NCBI GenBank assembly: GCA_947034895.1
Contig: OX344762.1
Span: 39,908,760-39,972,759 of the forward strand
Length of the DNA stretch: 64,000 bases
From: Rhytidiadelphus loreus
Lineage: Eukaryota > Streptophyta > Bryopsida > Hypnales > Hylocomiaceae
Reading direction: 5' to 3'
Below are positions 10,751 through 22,576 of the stretch, piece by piece. The notes below the pieces were generated by a model. The model worked only from the letters and a program-made list of their open reading frames with translations, did not search any database and had not been told where the DNA came from. A program made the position numbers and the translations under genes. Within the stretch, counting starts at the first letter, position 1. The number at the start of each line of letters is the position of its first letter.

Positions 10751-12156
10751 TTGTAGAATAAGTTAACACTGAAGTTCACATATCTAGTATTGTTTGAATT
10801 TCAAACTGTCTTGCATACTGATAACTAGCAATCTTGAGAGGGCAATTTCTTGCTTCTGGACCCTCACATGTCCATTTCAAACACTAATTTTTGCTTACCA
10901 GTTACCACCATTTCAATTGTTCCAGTGGGCTACAATCTACAATTCTGATTATCTAGCATATTCAACAAAAACGCTTTGGAATTGGAAATGAGCAGTGGAT
11001 GTCCTTACAAAAAAATCCTGTGAAAATCACCAAGTACTGGTTCTGGTAATGATTGAAATAATATCAGGAAATATGAGTGATTGATTCATGATTTATTCAT
11101 TGGAGCATGACCAGTAACTATTTGCAAGTAAAAGCTATTAATGATGAGGCATTGCAAAGACATACTCATTGCGGGAGCGTGACCAACAACGAACTCAAAC
11201 TTATGATGGCATTGCACATGATTGTACTATCACATGCAAGTTTACTTGCACAGCGGCACAGGCTTCTGCAATTCTTGACCAACAACTGAGCTTAATGATC
11301 CAAAAAAACTTATGCACAGCCAAACCTGGTCACAAGTACTGTCCACTTTCCTTGGTACACACCTGCTCATTCATGTAGCATGAGCTTGTATTGTACAGTA
11401 CATGGGCTAACTTACAAGCCAACATTCCATGAATTTATCACATGCCAATCTATTATTGTATTAAGTACGCAGTGTCACAAGCAGGGCTTTTTATCTTTTG
11501 GCTTTTGGGTGTCAGATTGCACCAGAAAAAATTAATCTGGCCAAAAAATGCCAAAAAACTTGGATGAAATTGTCAAAAAAATTCAAATTCAAAAATAAAC
11601 TTGGATGAAATCGTTAGATTGTAGATGAAAACCAAATTATAGACATGTGATATGTACTAATGTGATATTTTCTATCCAATATGTGGATGAATGTTGAAAT
11701 TTGAAGTACCACTATAACATTTTATATCGCCACTTTGACACTTCTTAAAAAATGAAAACAAAACAAAAAACAAAGCCCTAGTCACAACTCTTGTCTCAAA
11801 ACCCATCACATTTTTGTCCCAAATAAATATCATCCAATTATTTCATCTAACTTTCACAATGAAAACCTAGGGTGTGAGGAGCTATCTTGTGATTCGTCAT
11901 GCACATATTTCCTTTGTCTCTTGCAAACAAAAATATGTCTTATTGCAAACTTTTGTAATAGTTGTATGACTAATTTGAAAGCTTGGGACATAGTCTTTTT
12001 ATGTATTGTATGTCATTTGTTTTTGTTGTAAACAAAATAAATTGAAGTCTTTCTTCATGCTAGTCTTGAAACAAAAGTTCATGTACAAATTTAACCCTTT
12101 AGGTCGATAAGATTCAATCTAGACTTTATGTTTTTCTTTAGTATTTTAAATAAAGT
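10751..12156. other. AT-rich intergenic DNA
   Basis: No gene recognised. Short frames at 10794-10991, 11107-11289 and 11169-11378 show no motif and differ in composition from the two real genes. A lone TTAACCCTTTAGG near 12093 could be one end of a decayed TTAA-type element. Confidence 0.45.
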
Positions 12157-12160
12157 TTAA

Positions 12161-12286
12161 CCCTTGAATGTCGACATGGACACTAAACGTCCGATGAATG
12201 ACAAGGAATCTTTGAGTGTAGGACGAAAGTGCAACTATTCATTCTTGGAATTGGAATTGGAGCATCACCCCTTTGACGTTCAAGGG
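12161..12286 (+). mobile_element. TTAA-bounded MITE (piggyBac-like termini), copy 2
   Basis: A 126-bp element: TTAA|CCCTTGAATGTCG at left, GACGTTCAAGGG|TTAA at right. The inverted repeat is about 12 bases with one mismatch and the TTAA is intact on both sides. It has no coding capacity. Its terminal sequence differs from the larger copies beyond CCC, so it is a separate subfamily. Confidence 0.6.
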
Positions 12287-12290
12287 TTAA

Positions 12291-14620
12291 ATGGAAATTT
12301 TTTATTTGTTCAAAAAAACTATTTTTTGAACAAATACATGAAAAATAGAGGCATTAATTGAGAAGTAAGTACTTGCAATGTTATATAAATTGATTTGACC
12401 AATTGAATGAAGTTCAAGGGTTGTTTTGAATTTTAAGAGGAAGTTTAACTCAACAGTTAAAGAATTACAACTTTTAATACTTAATAACCTACAATCATTT
12501 TGGGGTCATTACTTATTTGTGGGTAACAAAACTTACAATGTATATTTTAATTTTATATGAATAGATTATTTTTGAAAGGTATATAAAAAATTGAGTTGTC
12601 TATTGCTTATCCTTTTTGTGAGGAAATGAATACAAGTGTATAATGTTATTGAAATGTTCAATGTAGATTCATTGAAAACTCCAACTTGTCCCCCTTTCTT
12701 AAAAGATAATTTTTAAATGAGATCAATTTTTAGTATCTTGCTTCGCAAATTTACTACGCTATAAATCATCCCTTATAGAATGTTGACCATTGATTTTAGA
12801 TGGAAAAATGAACAAGCAAAATAGTCCAAATCGTGAGGGACAAGGAATTGATGTTCAAAGCAAGTAAGATTTGAAGTGGACAAAAACAAGTAGCAAGACC
12901 AAGAAGGGGGACAAGAGTTTTACAAGTTGAATGTGTTGTATAAAGAAGTTTACAAAACAAATGTAGCTATAAGGTTTGTGTTGGCAAGATTGAGGTTCCT
13001 CTCATCTTACCTTTAATATATACTATCACTATATCTTGGAGTAATTCCAAGAAATCAAATATCTTCTTGAAAATATGAAAAAACATAAAGATTATTATAA
13101 TGCTTTGAGAACTTTCATTCAAGGTTTAGAAGAGACATTTGAAGACACACAAAGTATTCTAAAAGTCACCTAATATACTATTCACCTAAAAAAGTGGTCA
13201 TTCTAGAATAGCCATACACTATTGTGAAAAGTGTATGGCCTCTTGTAGTCACATTAGTATAGCCAACATTGCTCCCAAAAGTATATGGCCTCCATTGTTG
13301 AGGACTTCTCTAGAGATATGTTTGTGATCATAAATAGCCCGTAGTAGATTAGTAACAATGATTTTTTTAGGAAGGGAGTAGCATGATAGCACCTTTAGAA
13401 TGTAGGTCTATAAAAAAAAACATCTAATTTGTGTTCATTCATCCATCACTTATATGCTTTCATTCATAATGTAATTAAATTTAATAATCTTTATTCAAAA
13501 TTGGCAAAGATTCAATTTTAAAGAGATGATATTGGTAGTTTTGTATTTTTTCATATTTTTTTAGTATAAAAAGATAGACAACATCAAAACCTAGTAAAAT
13601 ACTAGTAAAAATTCACCCAATTTAATTTTGATAATTTCCAACAATAATATAGAATTGGTTACACATTTAAGTAGTAAATAGGTCTATTATGACAAAAAAA
13701 AATAGCTCCATTTTGCAAGGGGCATTTTTCAATTTAACTTCTTACTTGAGCAATGATTTGATACAAGTATCAATTTTTACAATATGTCAAATGAATTTTG
13801 GATTGGAATGTATTAGAATTCTAACCTCTTTTTGTAAAAGATCTTACTTCAAAATTCTAGAATTTCAAAATAAATTTAATTTCCATTTAAAAATTTGTAA
13901 ATCTATGACTTAAAAAAATCATACGGCTTCGTCTCTAGAAATCATGAAATATTATTTTTTCATTATAATGACCAAAATCTATGAAGAAAAATTGAAAAAT
14001 TATCCCAAATTTATAAATATGGTCACTAGGATTTAATCCATAAGTAGCTTAAATGCCAAATTTTGTCCATTCAATGTAGTATATGACAAATTGTTGTTGT
14101 ACATTATATTGGTCTTTTCATGCAAGTACTTAGTAATTGCATTAATTTAGCAGCTATCCAAATACTTTTAGGTATTAGGGTGCAAATTATTTAGCATCTA
14201 ATAGTATTACTTTTACAAAAGAACGTAGTTTGAAATAGAACCCTTCAAACTTCTAGCTATATTGGCAACTACATACGCCCATTATAAAAAAATCATGGTC
14301 CAATTCACGTTTGGGTGCCTAATGTGATTTACATAATGTCAATGATTATAACTTGTTAGCTGAGGTAGTATCTAGAGGCTAGGGGAACCAACCACACTTT
14401 TATCTCATACTAGACATGGAACATGCACATGCCTAAGGGCACCCTTAATTAGGCCATTACTATTGTCCAACAACATTACACATGGAGTAGGGCCATGGCA
14501 TCCAAATTAAACATGAATCCAATGCAACTATTAATCCCCTTGCCAACTTGAGAAGGTTGCCACTTTTCCTTGGGTGTAAGACTAGTTGATTGGATCCTTG
14601 CATTGGTGACTCATCTAATC
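12291..14620. other. AT-rich intergenic DNA
   Basis: No gene or bounded element could be supported over 2.3 kb. Short frames such as 13689-13913 have no motif. A pair of related phrases (GTGTATGGCCTC and GTATATGGCCTCC, about 13230 and 13280) hints at an old small repeat. Confidence 0.45.
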
Positions 14621-14623
14621 TAA

Positions 14624-14783
14624 TAAGGTAAGTGTCCCTATGATAGGCAAAATGGGAGCTAGCCCATTACATGCAAAATTATACTAATAGTATACATTCC
14701 AGTTTTGAAATGTGCACCACTAGAATAATTTTACATGTGATGGGCTCCTTCCCATTTTGCCTATTATAGGCACAATTACCTTA
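14624..14783 (+). mobile_element. Small TAAGGTAA inverted-repeat MITE
   Basis: A 160-bp element whose two halves pair almost end to end: TAAGGTAAGTGTCCCTATGA at left against the inverse of the right end (GCCTATTATAGGCACAATTACCTTA trimmed), and AAAATGGGAGC against GCTCCTTCCCATTTT. It could fold as a long hairpin. It shares TAAGGTAA termini with the 1649, 35173 and 52816 elements. Confidence 0.65.
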
Positions 14784-14917
14784 GTCAACTTGCATTTTTA
14801 CCATAACCCAAAAAAATTTCAAAGTTAGAAATTAAAACAAAAGCAATGTTTTATCATTGCAAAATATGACTACAGTGAGTCATAAAATCAAAAAATATGA
14901 CCGATGCAAGAATCACT

Positions 14918-15153
14918 CACTATAAGAAACCTGCATTTTAGATGACATTTTGTAATTTTTTCAGATGGATTTTAGGTGACATCAGAAAAAAAAACTTGTG
15001 TTTTTTTGTCAATAATCATGTTCAATATAACATTCAGATGTTATATTGGACATGATTATTGACAAATAAACACAAGTTGTTTTTTCTGATGTCACTTAAA
15101 ATCCATCTGAAAAAATTACAAAACGTTACCTAAAACATAGATTTCTTATAGTG
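14918..15153 (+). mobile_element. CACTA-type MITE with 3-bp target duplication
   Basis: A 236-bp element beginning CACTATAAGAAACCTGCATT and ending in the inverse TTTCTTATAGTG, flanked by ACT on both sides (14915-14917 and 15154-15156). CACTA termini with a 3-bp duplication are diagnostic of the CACTA (En/Spm) superfamily. The two halves are nearly perfect inverted copies (centre near 15035), so a transcript would form a long hairpin. Confidence 0.8.
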
Positions 15154-15339
15154 ACTCTAGATGATTTGCCATATGACTAGATCTAGTCATTACCAACAAG
15201 TCGCTTAGGACATGAGTATTATTGGTAGTTATATGGACTGGGAGTATAATTATCCATAATTAACCATGTTTTGCCAATGTGGTGTATAAGTTGACTATCC
15301 TTGGAGGCATGACTTTTTCTTGAGCTACCCGGGTAAAAG

Positions 15340-15720
15340 AAAAAATCCTACGTGGCATATGACTTCATGTAGTCATATTTTTGGCTGACATGAAATATGA
15401 TTGGTGAGTCATGTTTTGGTTGACATGGAATATGACTGCGATTAGTTATATTTTGGCTAATGTGGAATATGACTAGAATGAGTCATATTTTTTTGTTGAT
15501 GTGGATTGTAGGATATGACTCTTGTAAGCCATGTTTTCTACTATGTGGAAAATGACTCTCATGGGTTATATTTTTAGATGATGTGGAATATGAATATGAC
15601 TCTTATGAATCATATTCTTTGCTAATGTTAAATATGACTCTTATGAGTAGTATTTTTGGTTGACATGGTAGTTCATGTGAATGTCATTAGTAATTTTATG
15701 ACTGATTGCAATCATATTTT
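15340..15720 (-). repeat. Subterminal ATATGACT palindrome array of copy C
   Basis: Repeated units of roughly 40-60 bp, each built around AATATGACT and its inverse AGTCATATT, separated by TTGGTTGACATGG-like linkers. Arrays of short motifs near the ends are where the DNA-binding transposase subunit docks in known CACTA elements (TNPA in En/Spm). That role is inferred here. Confidence 0.6.
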
Positions 15721-17350
15721 GAGATGTGCAAGGTTACATTTAGAAACAAATAACTATGAGTATTATATGACAATAACTAATTATATTTTGGCCAATATAT
15801 ATTTTGAAATGTAACTCAAACAAGTAATATTCTAGATAATTGAGAATCATAGTTTTAAAATTTGTATATAGGTTGTGATTGGGGTGATTGAGGTCCAAAA
15901 TAGCTTTAATTACAAACTGCAATTATATTTTTCATGCATTTTAAATGGACAAGACACATTGCAATTATGCATCAAGATGATTTAACAATTGAATAAAAAA
16001 TTTCATGTAGTTAAAAACACACACATGATTTTAGAAATATACAAGAGCCAATCATATTGGAGAGGGAGAATGCAAGAAGGAATGCAACTCTCTTCATTGA
16101 CATTTATTAGTCAGCAATATAAAACATATACATCACTATAAATCATTCACACAATCCAATAGGGCCTATATTCCTTACAATAATGTGAAGATGGTTCTAT
16201 TGGGTTGCAAGTAGCCTTCAACAACTTTGTTTCAACTTTTGGTGCCTATATATACAATTAAAAAATATGAAGCACAAGTTTAAAGGAGGAAGTATAAAAA
16301 TGATGATGAAGAAAATAAGAAGAAAAAGCAGCAAGTGTTAAGAGATAACAACAAACAAGAGTTAGGATGCAACGAGAAATTACAAGAAGCAATAACTAAA
16401 AGGCAACAAGAAACAACAAGAAACAACAAGATACGAGAATTATGAGGCAACAAAAAGAAACAAGAAGCAAGAACTAAAAAGCAAGAAGAGGAAACAAAAA
16501 GCAAGAATTAAGAAGAAGAAAGAGTTAAAATGCAAGAGGAAGAAACAAGATTCATAAACTAAAAAGCAATAAGAAGCAAGAGCTAAGATGCAAAAAAACC
16601 CAACAACTAAGAAACAATAAATAAGAAGGAACAACAAGTAAAAGCTAAGAGACAACAAAAAACAAGTAAATAGACAAAAATAAGAAACAACAAGAGCTAA
16701 GAGACAACAAAAGGCAAGGAAGAAGAGTCAAGAGAAGTGGCGGCTAGGGTTTTCAAACCCTAAAAAAGTAACGGCTAGGATTTCAAAATTCTAAAAAAGA
16801 GGTGACTAGGATTTTAAAATTCTAAATAATGATTTGTCCATATTTTTTTTAGACCACCCATATTTTTCTTTGACTATCCGAAAATAAAAAAATGTTACTA
16901 CCATGAAAATATGATTGGCAATATGATTCAACATTCCTCAAACATGTTCTCTACATTCTCTATAAAGTACTTTGGTGTTCCCAATGGGTGTATAGTATAC
17001 GCTTAGAGGTACAAGCTCCAAAAATGACTAGCAATCATATTTTGCAGTCATATTTCTCCCAAAGATGTTGGCCTCCAAGAATATGATTGTGAGTAGTTCC
17101 TAATCATATTTTTGCAATCATAAAACATTGCTTTTGTTGTAGTATTTTATGACAATGTCTTATTGGCAAGTTTTGGCAAAGAAAAGTCTCTCAATAAAAT
17201 GGGTTTTAGACTTTGCTCGCCCTGTGAAGATACTAAATTTGTTTAGTTCCTCCAAAGTTCTACAATTGAACATACAAAGGACATTATATAAAATCAAGCA
17301 ATTACAAGTTTCAAGAAGTCATTATTGTACCTACTTCTTGCTACCACTAG

Positions 17351-18324
17351 CACTAGAAGAAAAACACGTCCGGCACAACCAACTACTATGCAACTAGTGC
17401 CCTATGCAACTGTCATGCAACTAGTTTCCTCTCTATTTGCACCAAATCTAATGTAGTTGTTTTGTGTCATTGTTTTACAACATTCATTCATTGTTTTACA
17501 ACATTCATTCATTGTTTTAGTTGCAAAGTAGTCATTCTGTAGTTTGCAAAAAAAGACTAGGAAACAACTAGTGTCCTATGCAACTATTATGCAACTGTAA
17601 AATGACCATAGTTGTTTCCTAGTTGTACGCTAGTTGTTTCTTAGGTGCACTCTAGTTGTTTCCTAGTTGCTTTCAAAGTTCATTCCCATTCGTGTTATAT
17701 CAATTGACCCATATCAATTGTAAAGAGTACCATTAGATTGAACATATAAGACTTGTAAGTTGTTATAGTCTTATGTAATGAATTCTTTTGATAGAATTCT
17801 AAGATTTCTATAATTTGTGGGTTTCTACAATTTGTAGATTTTGTATATAAGAATTTAAAAAATAATTAAAATTCAAGAAATTTTATAATCTAGGAAATTG
17901 AATTTTGAAATCTAGGAAGAAGGTAGATCTGAAATTTTGAAATCTAGAAAGAGGGTAGATTTGAAATCTAGAAATCTAGAAAAAGGTAGATTTGAAATTC
18001 TAAAATCTAAGAAAAAGGTAGTTCTGAAATTATAAAATCTAGAAAGGAGGTAGATCTGAAATTTTGAAATCTACAAATCATTGAGATTTATATTTTAAAA
18101 TTTACAAATCTACAAGTTGCAAGCAAGTTGCAAGCAAGTTGCACACAAGGATGAAGTTCTTTGTATGGTGTCGGATGACAAAAAACCTTGCAACTAGACT
18201 GCAACTAATGCGACTTGTCCACTGCAACTACGGACTCTACATTGTCACCTAGTTGCAAACGTCCTATGCAACTACAAAATGAGTTGTATACTGTAGTTGC
18301 AAAACCCCTCATTTTCTTCTAGTG
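17351..18324 (+). mobile_element. CACTA-type non-autonomous element with TAG target duplication
   Basis: A 974-bp element starting CACTAGAAGAAAAACACG and ending CATTTTCTTCTAGTG, flanked by TAG on both sides (17348-17350 and 18325-18327). Subterminal regions carry many copies of GCAACTA / TAGTTGC / GTTTCCTAG in both orientations. It has no coding capacity. It interrupts an unclassified repeat whose two halves lie at about 17145-17347 and 18328-18460. Confidence 0.8.
17870..18110 (+). repeat. Tandem repeat inside the 17351-18324 element
   Basis: About five imperfect units of some 40 bp, each containing GAAATCTAG followed by GGTAGATCTGAAATT. They form the core of the element between the two subterminal motif arrays. 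Confidence 0.65.
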
Positions 18325-18327
18325 TAG

Positions 18328-19555
18328 CACAAGCAAGAGGATATACCACAATATTTCCATAATTCCCATTACAATATCCTTTCACAAATACATTTTAGAG
18401 GTCAATTGTATGTACAAATTTTCATTGATTTATGTTAATGATTTCACACTCACAAGGACTTGTTACATTATAGTAGAATATACATACTTCTTCCATCCCA
18501 TTTTACTAGTCATTTTTTTGTAGTATTGAAAGTAATAAAGATTTGACAACGATTTTTTAATGCATGTTACAAGCAAATGAATGTTCTACTGTGAATGTTT
18601 AATGCATTCTCTATCATAAAATAAGAAGTTGCAATCAATACAGGTGTTGCATATAAACAAGGATAGGCTTTATAGAGAAAGAAGACTTCCTATGCAACTA
18701 CCTTGCCTTCTCAATGTTTAGTTTGTACAAGAATGGCTTGAAATTCAATAAATTCAATCAAAATTTCAATTTCTTTTAACCAACTTCAAATTTCTATTAA
18801 AAATTCAATTAATAGTTTAAAAAAAATTATAATTCGTGTAGTCGAGCTTCTTGTGCTTCATTTCATGAGTTCATGGCCAATACAAAAGAAATCATTTTCA
18901 ACCCTAAATTCAGGACTGAAGTAAAGGGCCAAGTAATTCAGGATAAATGAATAACTGGGACTATTCAAATGGGACAGAGAGAGTGTATGTCATGGCATAT
19001 GAATTGACAATTGATTGTAGCCAAAAGAATTCACCCAGCATTTTCACCCAGTAACATGCATATCAATTCATAATGAAGAGGTCTTTCAACAGCACCAAGC
19101 CAAATGTGGTGGTGGAATTATGTGCAAACTGAATTCAGGGTTAGATAGGCAAATTAATGAATGAGATTTGCTTCTATCAACATTGTAAGTGTTCCATGAA
19201 CTAAGGTAGTGTGCTCATAAACCGTCAGTTTACCAGCTGTTGGGTCATTTTGATGGTTTTCAGATGCCTAAAAATATTTTCACTTATTTTTCACTTGAAG
19301 AGAAGTTGATGCGGGATGAAACCCAAGTGGTTTCATATTTTTCTGAGCATTTATGAATTACTTATGAATTTCCAAACAATTCTGCCATAGGCACCTATTT
19401 GTGATCCTAGGCCTTGCAAAACCCACACACGCGCGGTCTGAAAAAAGATATGGTGTGACCAAAAACAAGCAATGAAGCATTGAACAAGTAATACTTAAGG
19501 TTCCTAAATGTGACCTTTACTAAACTGAAGCCAAGAAACCAATATTGTCTTCACA
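18328..19555. other. AT-rich intergenic DNA
   Basis: No gene recognised. The first 130 bases or so continue the repeat interrupted by the CACTA element at 17351-18324. The rest shows no bounded repeat that I could define. Confidence 0.4.
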
Positions 19556-19559
19556 TACT

Positions 19560-20090
19560 TTCAAGTCCAATTCAAAGTACTCTAACTTTTGCATCCAATT
19601 TCCAAATTCAATAAAAGTTGTTGTAAAATTTGCACTCTCTCTTCTAGTTTGTGAGATAAAATTTTCAAATCAATCCGAGTTATACTGATTTTTTGGGAGC
19701 CAATCAAAGTTCACAAGTTCAATTTAAGTTCACCAAACTGCATTTGCTGGCTGCAGCTTCGGGGGCTTCTATCTCCTTCATTCTAAGTTTGTTTTCAGTA
19801 AAATTTGTTGGGTTATGTTCCCTTTGAGGTCTAGTTATTGTGGTAAAATTTTCATGTCAATTCAAGTTGTTTTGAATGTTTGGGAGCAATTCGAAGTTCT
19901 AAATCCCGACATTCTTCGATCACAGTGAACTTCGGCGGCTTATAACTTCTTCATACAAGGTCCGTTTTCAATATTTTTTGTTGGAAAAGTTGCGCCTAAT
20001 AGTCTAGTTTGTGTGGCTAAAATTTCATATCAATCCAAGAATTAATGAGTGACTGAGAATCATTTTAGTGAAAGGATGTTCAGCCATAAA
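19560..20090 (+). repeat. Degenerate 170-190 bp tandem units
   Basis: Three units collinear with those inside the TTAA-bounded element at 2850-3809 (AACTTTTGCATCCAAT, GGCTTCTATCTCCTTCAT, GGCTTATAACTTCTTCAT as unit starts; GGGAGCAA-like unit ends). No TTAA/CCC termini are found around this copy, so either it is a truncated element or the units belong to a wider repeat family. Confidence 0.6.
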
Positions 20091-20094
20091 TTTG

Positions 20095-21595
20095 TTTCTT
20101 GCAAAAATGAAGCGAACACATGTCTTGTATCCACTCTCAGTTCAAAATCGACCCACCCTGGCTCTTATTACACCATATGTAAAGTATAAACCAACATCTA
20201 ACAAACCTTATTAAGCTCTCACATTATCAAAAACCCATTTCAAAACTGCTTAGTGTCCATTTCAGAGCCTCCTATAGGGCCGGTTCCAAGAAGCGGGTCG
20301 CAATTCGAGTCACCTACCTTACAGGGGAAGTGGTTACAACAATTCCTGCAACTCTTCTCCTAAAAATTAAGCAAACCCCAAATCATCCCAGTTGCACATG
20401 CCCATCAAATTTTTCTTTTGCTCTGCAATCAGATAGTGGGGAGTTGGAGATTGCTGAAGTAAGATTAGGTGAGCTACTAATGAGAAAATTTCTCAAATAG
20501 CCATGATTGAGTATTGATCTGATCTTTTCATCACCTACTTTGACAACTACATCCCTGCTTGAGTTGGGTTAGAAACTTCACATGTCAAAAGATAACCTCA
20601 CATCACTTTCTATGCACTTGACATGAGACATGCAATGGCACGTATACTTCCATTGCACCCTGCACTTCATACCACCAACCAACATTCATAATTTGCCATA
20701 CATGTAAATTGCAGATCGACTTCCAAAAAGGAGCCCCCCAATTCTCAGATATACAAGAAGTTATCAATGAGGAAATAGGAAATCCTCGGAACCTGAATCT
20801 CTCAGGAAGAATGCAACAATCTGTAACTCCACCACGTTACAGGAATCTCTTTACATCAAGTAATTTAGAATCTCTCAAGATATCAACAGTGCAGAGATGA
20901 TCTGGAGGTCCAAGCCTCATCAGTAAAACTACACTTCAACTGTTTTCAAAAGTCCTGTACAGAATTCAAGTTCTACACAATGACCTTCATACCTGAAGGA
21001 TTAACATGACAAAAGATATCCACATTCTGCTGAATCATATATTGACAACAATCTTAAAAAATAATGCTGACAATGTTGCAAAAACTTTCAAGAGATTCTC
21101 TAGTGAATCAAAAAGATAGCACGGAATACTAAATTCCAAGGAGAGTCTGGGTATCAACTATTCCAGCCATCCTGATTGAAAGAAATCAGTCCCAAATGCA
21201 CAGTAGTTGAATTCACACATTGAAGGCTCTGACGACGGCATTCAAAAAGCAAGGATGCAGACTGAACTTCTGAATAAATCTGCGACAGGAACTTCGTAGT
21301 GTAGACCTCTTGACCAAGAATTAATGAAAATTATGCAGAGCATTCATGTCACTGAGATGTCGCAAAATTCCCGCACAAAAAATTATGTACAAAGGGTTTA
21401 TAGATTTGGGTTCAGCCTCCCAGAGGCGCCTTCTAATACATTTGAGGAACCAAAACGTTGAATCTATAATTCTATAGTCTACTCCTCAACATTGACTACC
21501 CCGAGTGTTAATAACATTGATAACCATGCTCAGACCCGCACTATATACTGTTGGTACAACAGTGTTAAAAGATTTTAGAACACTCCTTTGACAAC
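20095..21595. other. Low-repeat region downstream of the BAH gene; possible orphan exon
   Basis: Composition is closer to genic DNA than to the surrounding transposons. The part near 21400-21595 is the presumed 3' untranslated region of the - strand BAH gene. On the + strand, an acceptor-like CATGTAAATTGCAG at about 20700-20713 is followed by an open frame to 20900 with ordinary-looking protein composition (IDFQKGAPQFSDIQEVINEE at its start). No family is recognised and no partner exon is found, so it is not called as a gene. Confidence 0.3.
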
Positions 21596-22576
21596 TCAAT
21601 CCAAAACTATTATCTCATCCTGACTTTGTACGGCTCGACGCAAAACTACAACTGCATGCTTAGATACATGTTGAGGTGATTTGAACTGATTCTTAGCAGA
21701 TTCCAATGAAGGTCTCTTGACGGCTAATGGAGTTCGAAGAGACTCCATAGAAGTTCTCTTGACTTTAGTAGATTCTAATGAAGGTCTCTTGCCGGCTACC
21801 GGAGGTCGAAGAGGCTCCATAGAAGGTCTCTTGACTTTCAGCTTCACAGAAGGTTTCTGTACCTGAGGCAGCTGTGTCGCAACTTTGTCGAAGTCCCTCA
21901 CAGAAGTTGGTGATCTACAATCATCCCGAGGCACATTCTGATCCGCTTCAAGCCAGTCCGGTTTGTTGAAAAGCTTTCGTGCTGCATAAAAATAAATATC
22001 TCCATAAGTAGCAATCTAGAAACAAAGCATCCCCAAGAAGACATCCTAATTACTAAATAAGCCGCATTGTTCTATCAGCAGGGTTGAAGTCTCACCGAGA
22101 GATTTCTCGATTTTATCCATCTTGAGAAGTTTCTTGTTACTGACATCGTAAACTCGATTGAAAACATGATGAGCGCTATTCACATGCAGCTCCGACGGCA
22201 TGGTATTATCTCGACACTTGGCAGTGCACATCACAGTTGCCTTCCCGAGCAAAACTCCCACCACATTCTCATTCTCAACCCCTTTTAAGCTGCCTTGCGC
22301 TATAAACACCTCCTTCACGGCCTTACCGGGAGGAATGTCTCTCCTCACAGAAAATGGAAGCTCCTCAGGCCGGAAGAACCACCGGATGCGCACTTTCTTG
22401 ACACCACGCTCATCATACAGCCTCATGAGCTTGCCAAGATTTGGCTCTGACAATCCCGATCTCACAAACACACAGTCGTAAAGAGCGTACCGAACACCTT
22501 TGAAAAACATGAACTCATAACTAGAAAGAGATCCCGACACTTTGTCCCCCCATTGAAAATCAAAATCCCCTGCCAT
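21596..22576 (-). CDS. BAH-domain protein related to ASI1/AIPP
   Basis: Two coding exons, 22576-22096 and 21981-21596, with a 114-bp GT-AG intron, giving 288 residues. The ATG at 22576 fits the family start (FDFQWGDKV). The frame is open further upstream, but that part has no similarity I recognise. Residues about 24-167 form a BAH domain of the plant ASI1/AIPP type: YALYDCVFV, LGKLMRLYDE, RIRWFFRPEELP, NENVVGVLLGKATVMCTAK, FNRVYDVSNKKL and the closing FNKPDW. In Arabidopsis such proteins read histone marks and control transcript processing of genes with heterochromatic introns, in the nucleus. There is no RNA-recognition motif, so it is not a full ASI1. The C terminus is basic and Ser/Pro-rich with two 24-residue tandem repeats (210-257) containing KRPSLES. 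Function beyond the family is inference. Confidence 0.82.
21692..21835 (-). repeat. In-frame 72-bp tandem repeat in the BAH gene
   Basis: Two head-to-tail 72-bp units (21835-21764 and 21763-21692) encoding VKRPSMEPLRPPVAGKRPSL-type sequence, 24 residues each, with KRPSLES in both. Each unit also contains a weaker internal half-repeat (KRPSMEP / KRPSLES). Confidence 0.8.

Larger units (their letters stand above)
14830..17144 (-). mobile_element. Non-autonomous CACTA-like element, copy C
   Basis: A 2.3-kb copy of the element also seen at 32446-34603, in reverse orientation. Ends correspond to ACAAAAGCAATGTTTTAT at left and ATAAAACATTGCTTTTGTTG at right, with CACTA itself mutated at both ends. 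From left to right it holds a subterminal ATATGACT array, a region with GAAACAAAGT/TTGGTGCC, a purine-rich repeat stretch (16280-16740) and the other terminus. There is no transposase. A younger MITE (14918-15153) sits inside its left end. Confidence 0.65.

Noticed and set aside
15340..15720. CRISPR-like array
   Set aside because: Eukaryotic nuclear context, degenerate palindromic units and no constant repeat with unique spacers.
16280..16740. Leu/Ser/Phe/Cys-rich frames in the purine/pyrimidine tracts (also 31555-31880 and 32945-33410)
   Set aside because: They are translations of a degenerate TTGCTTCTTAG repeat in CACTA-like elements; the frame is not conserved among the three copies.
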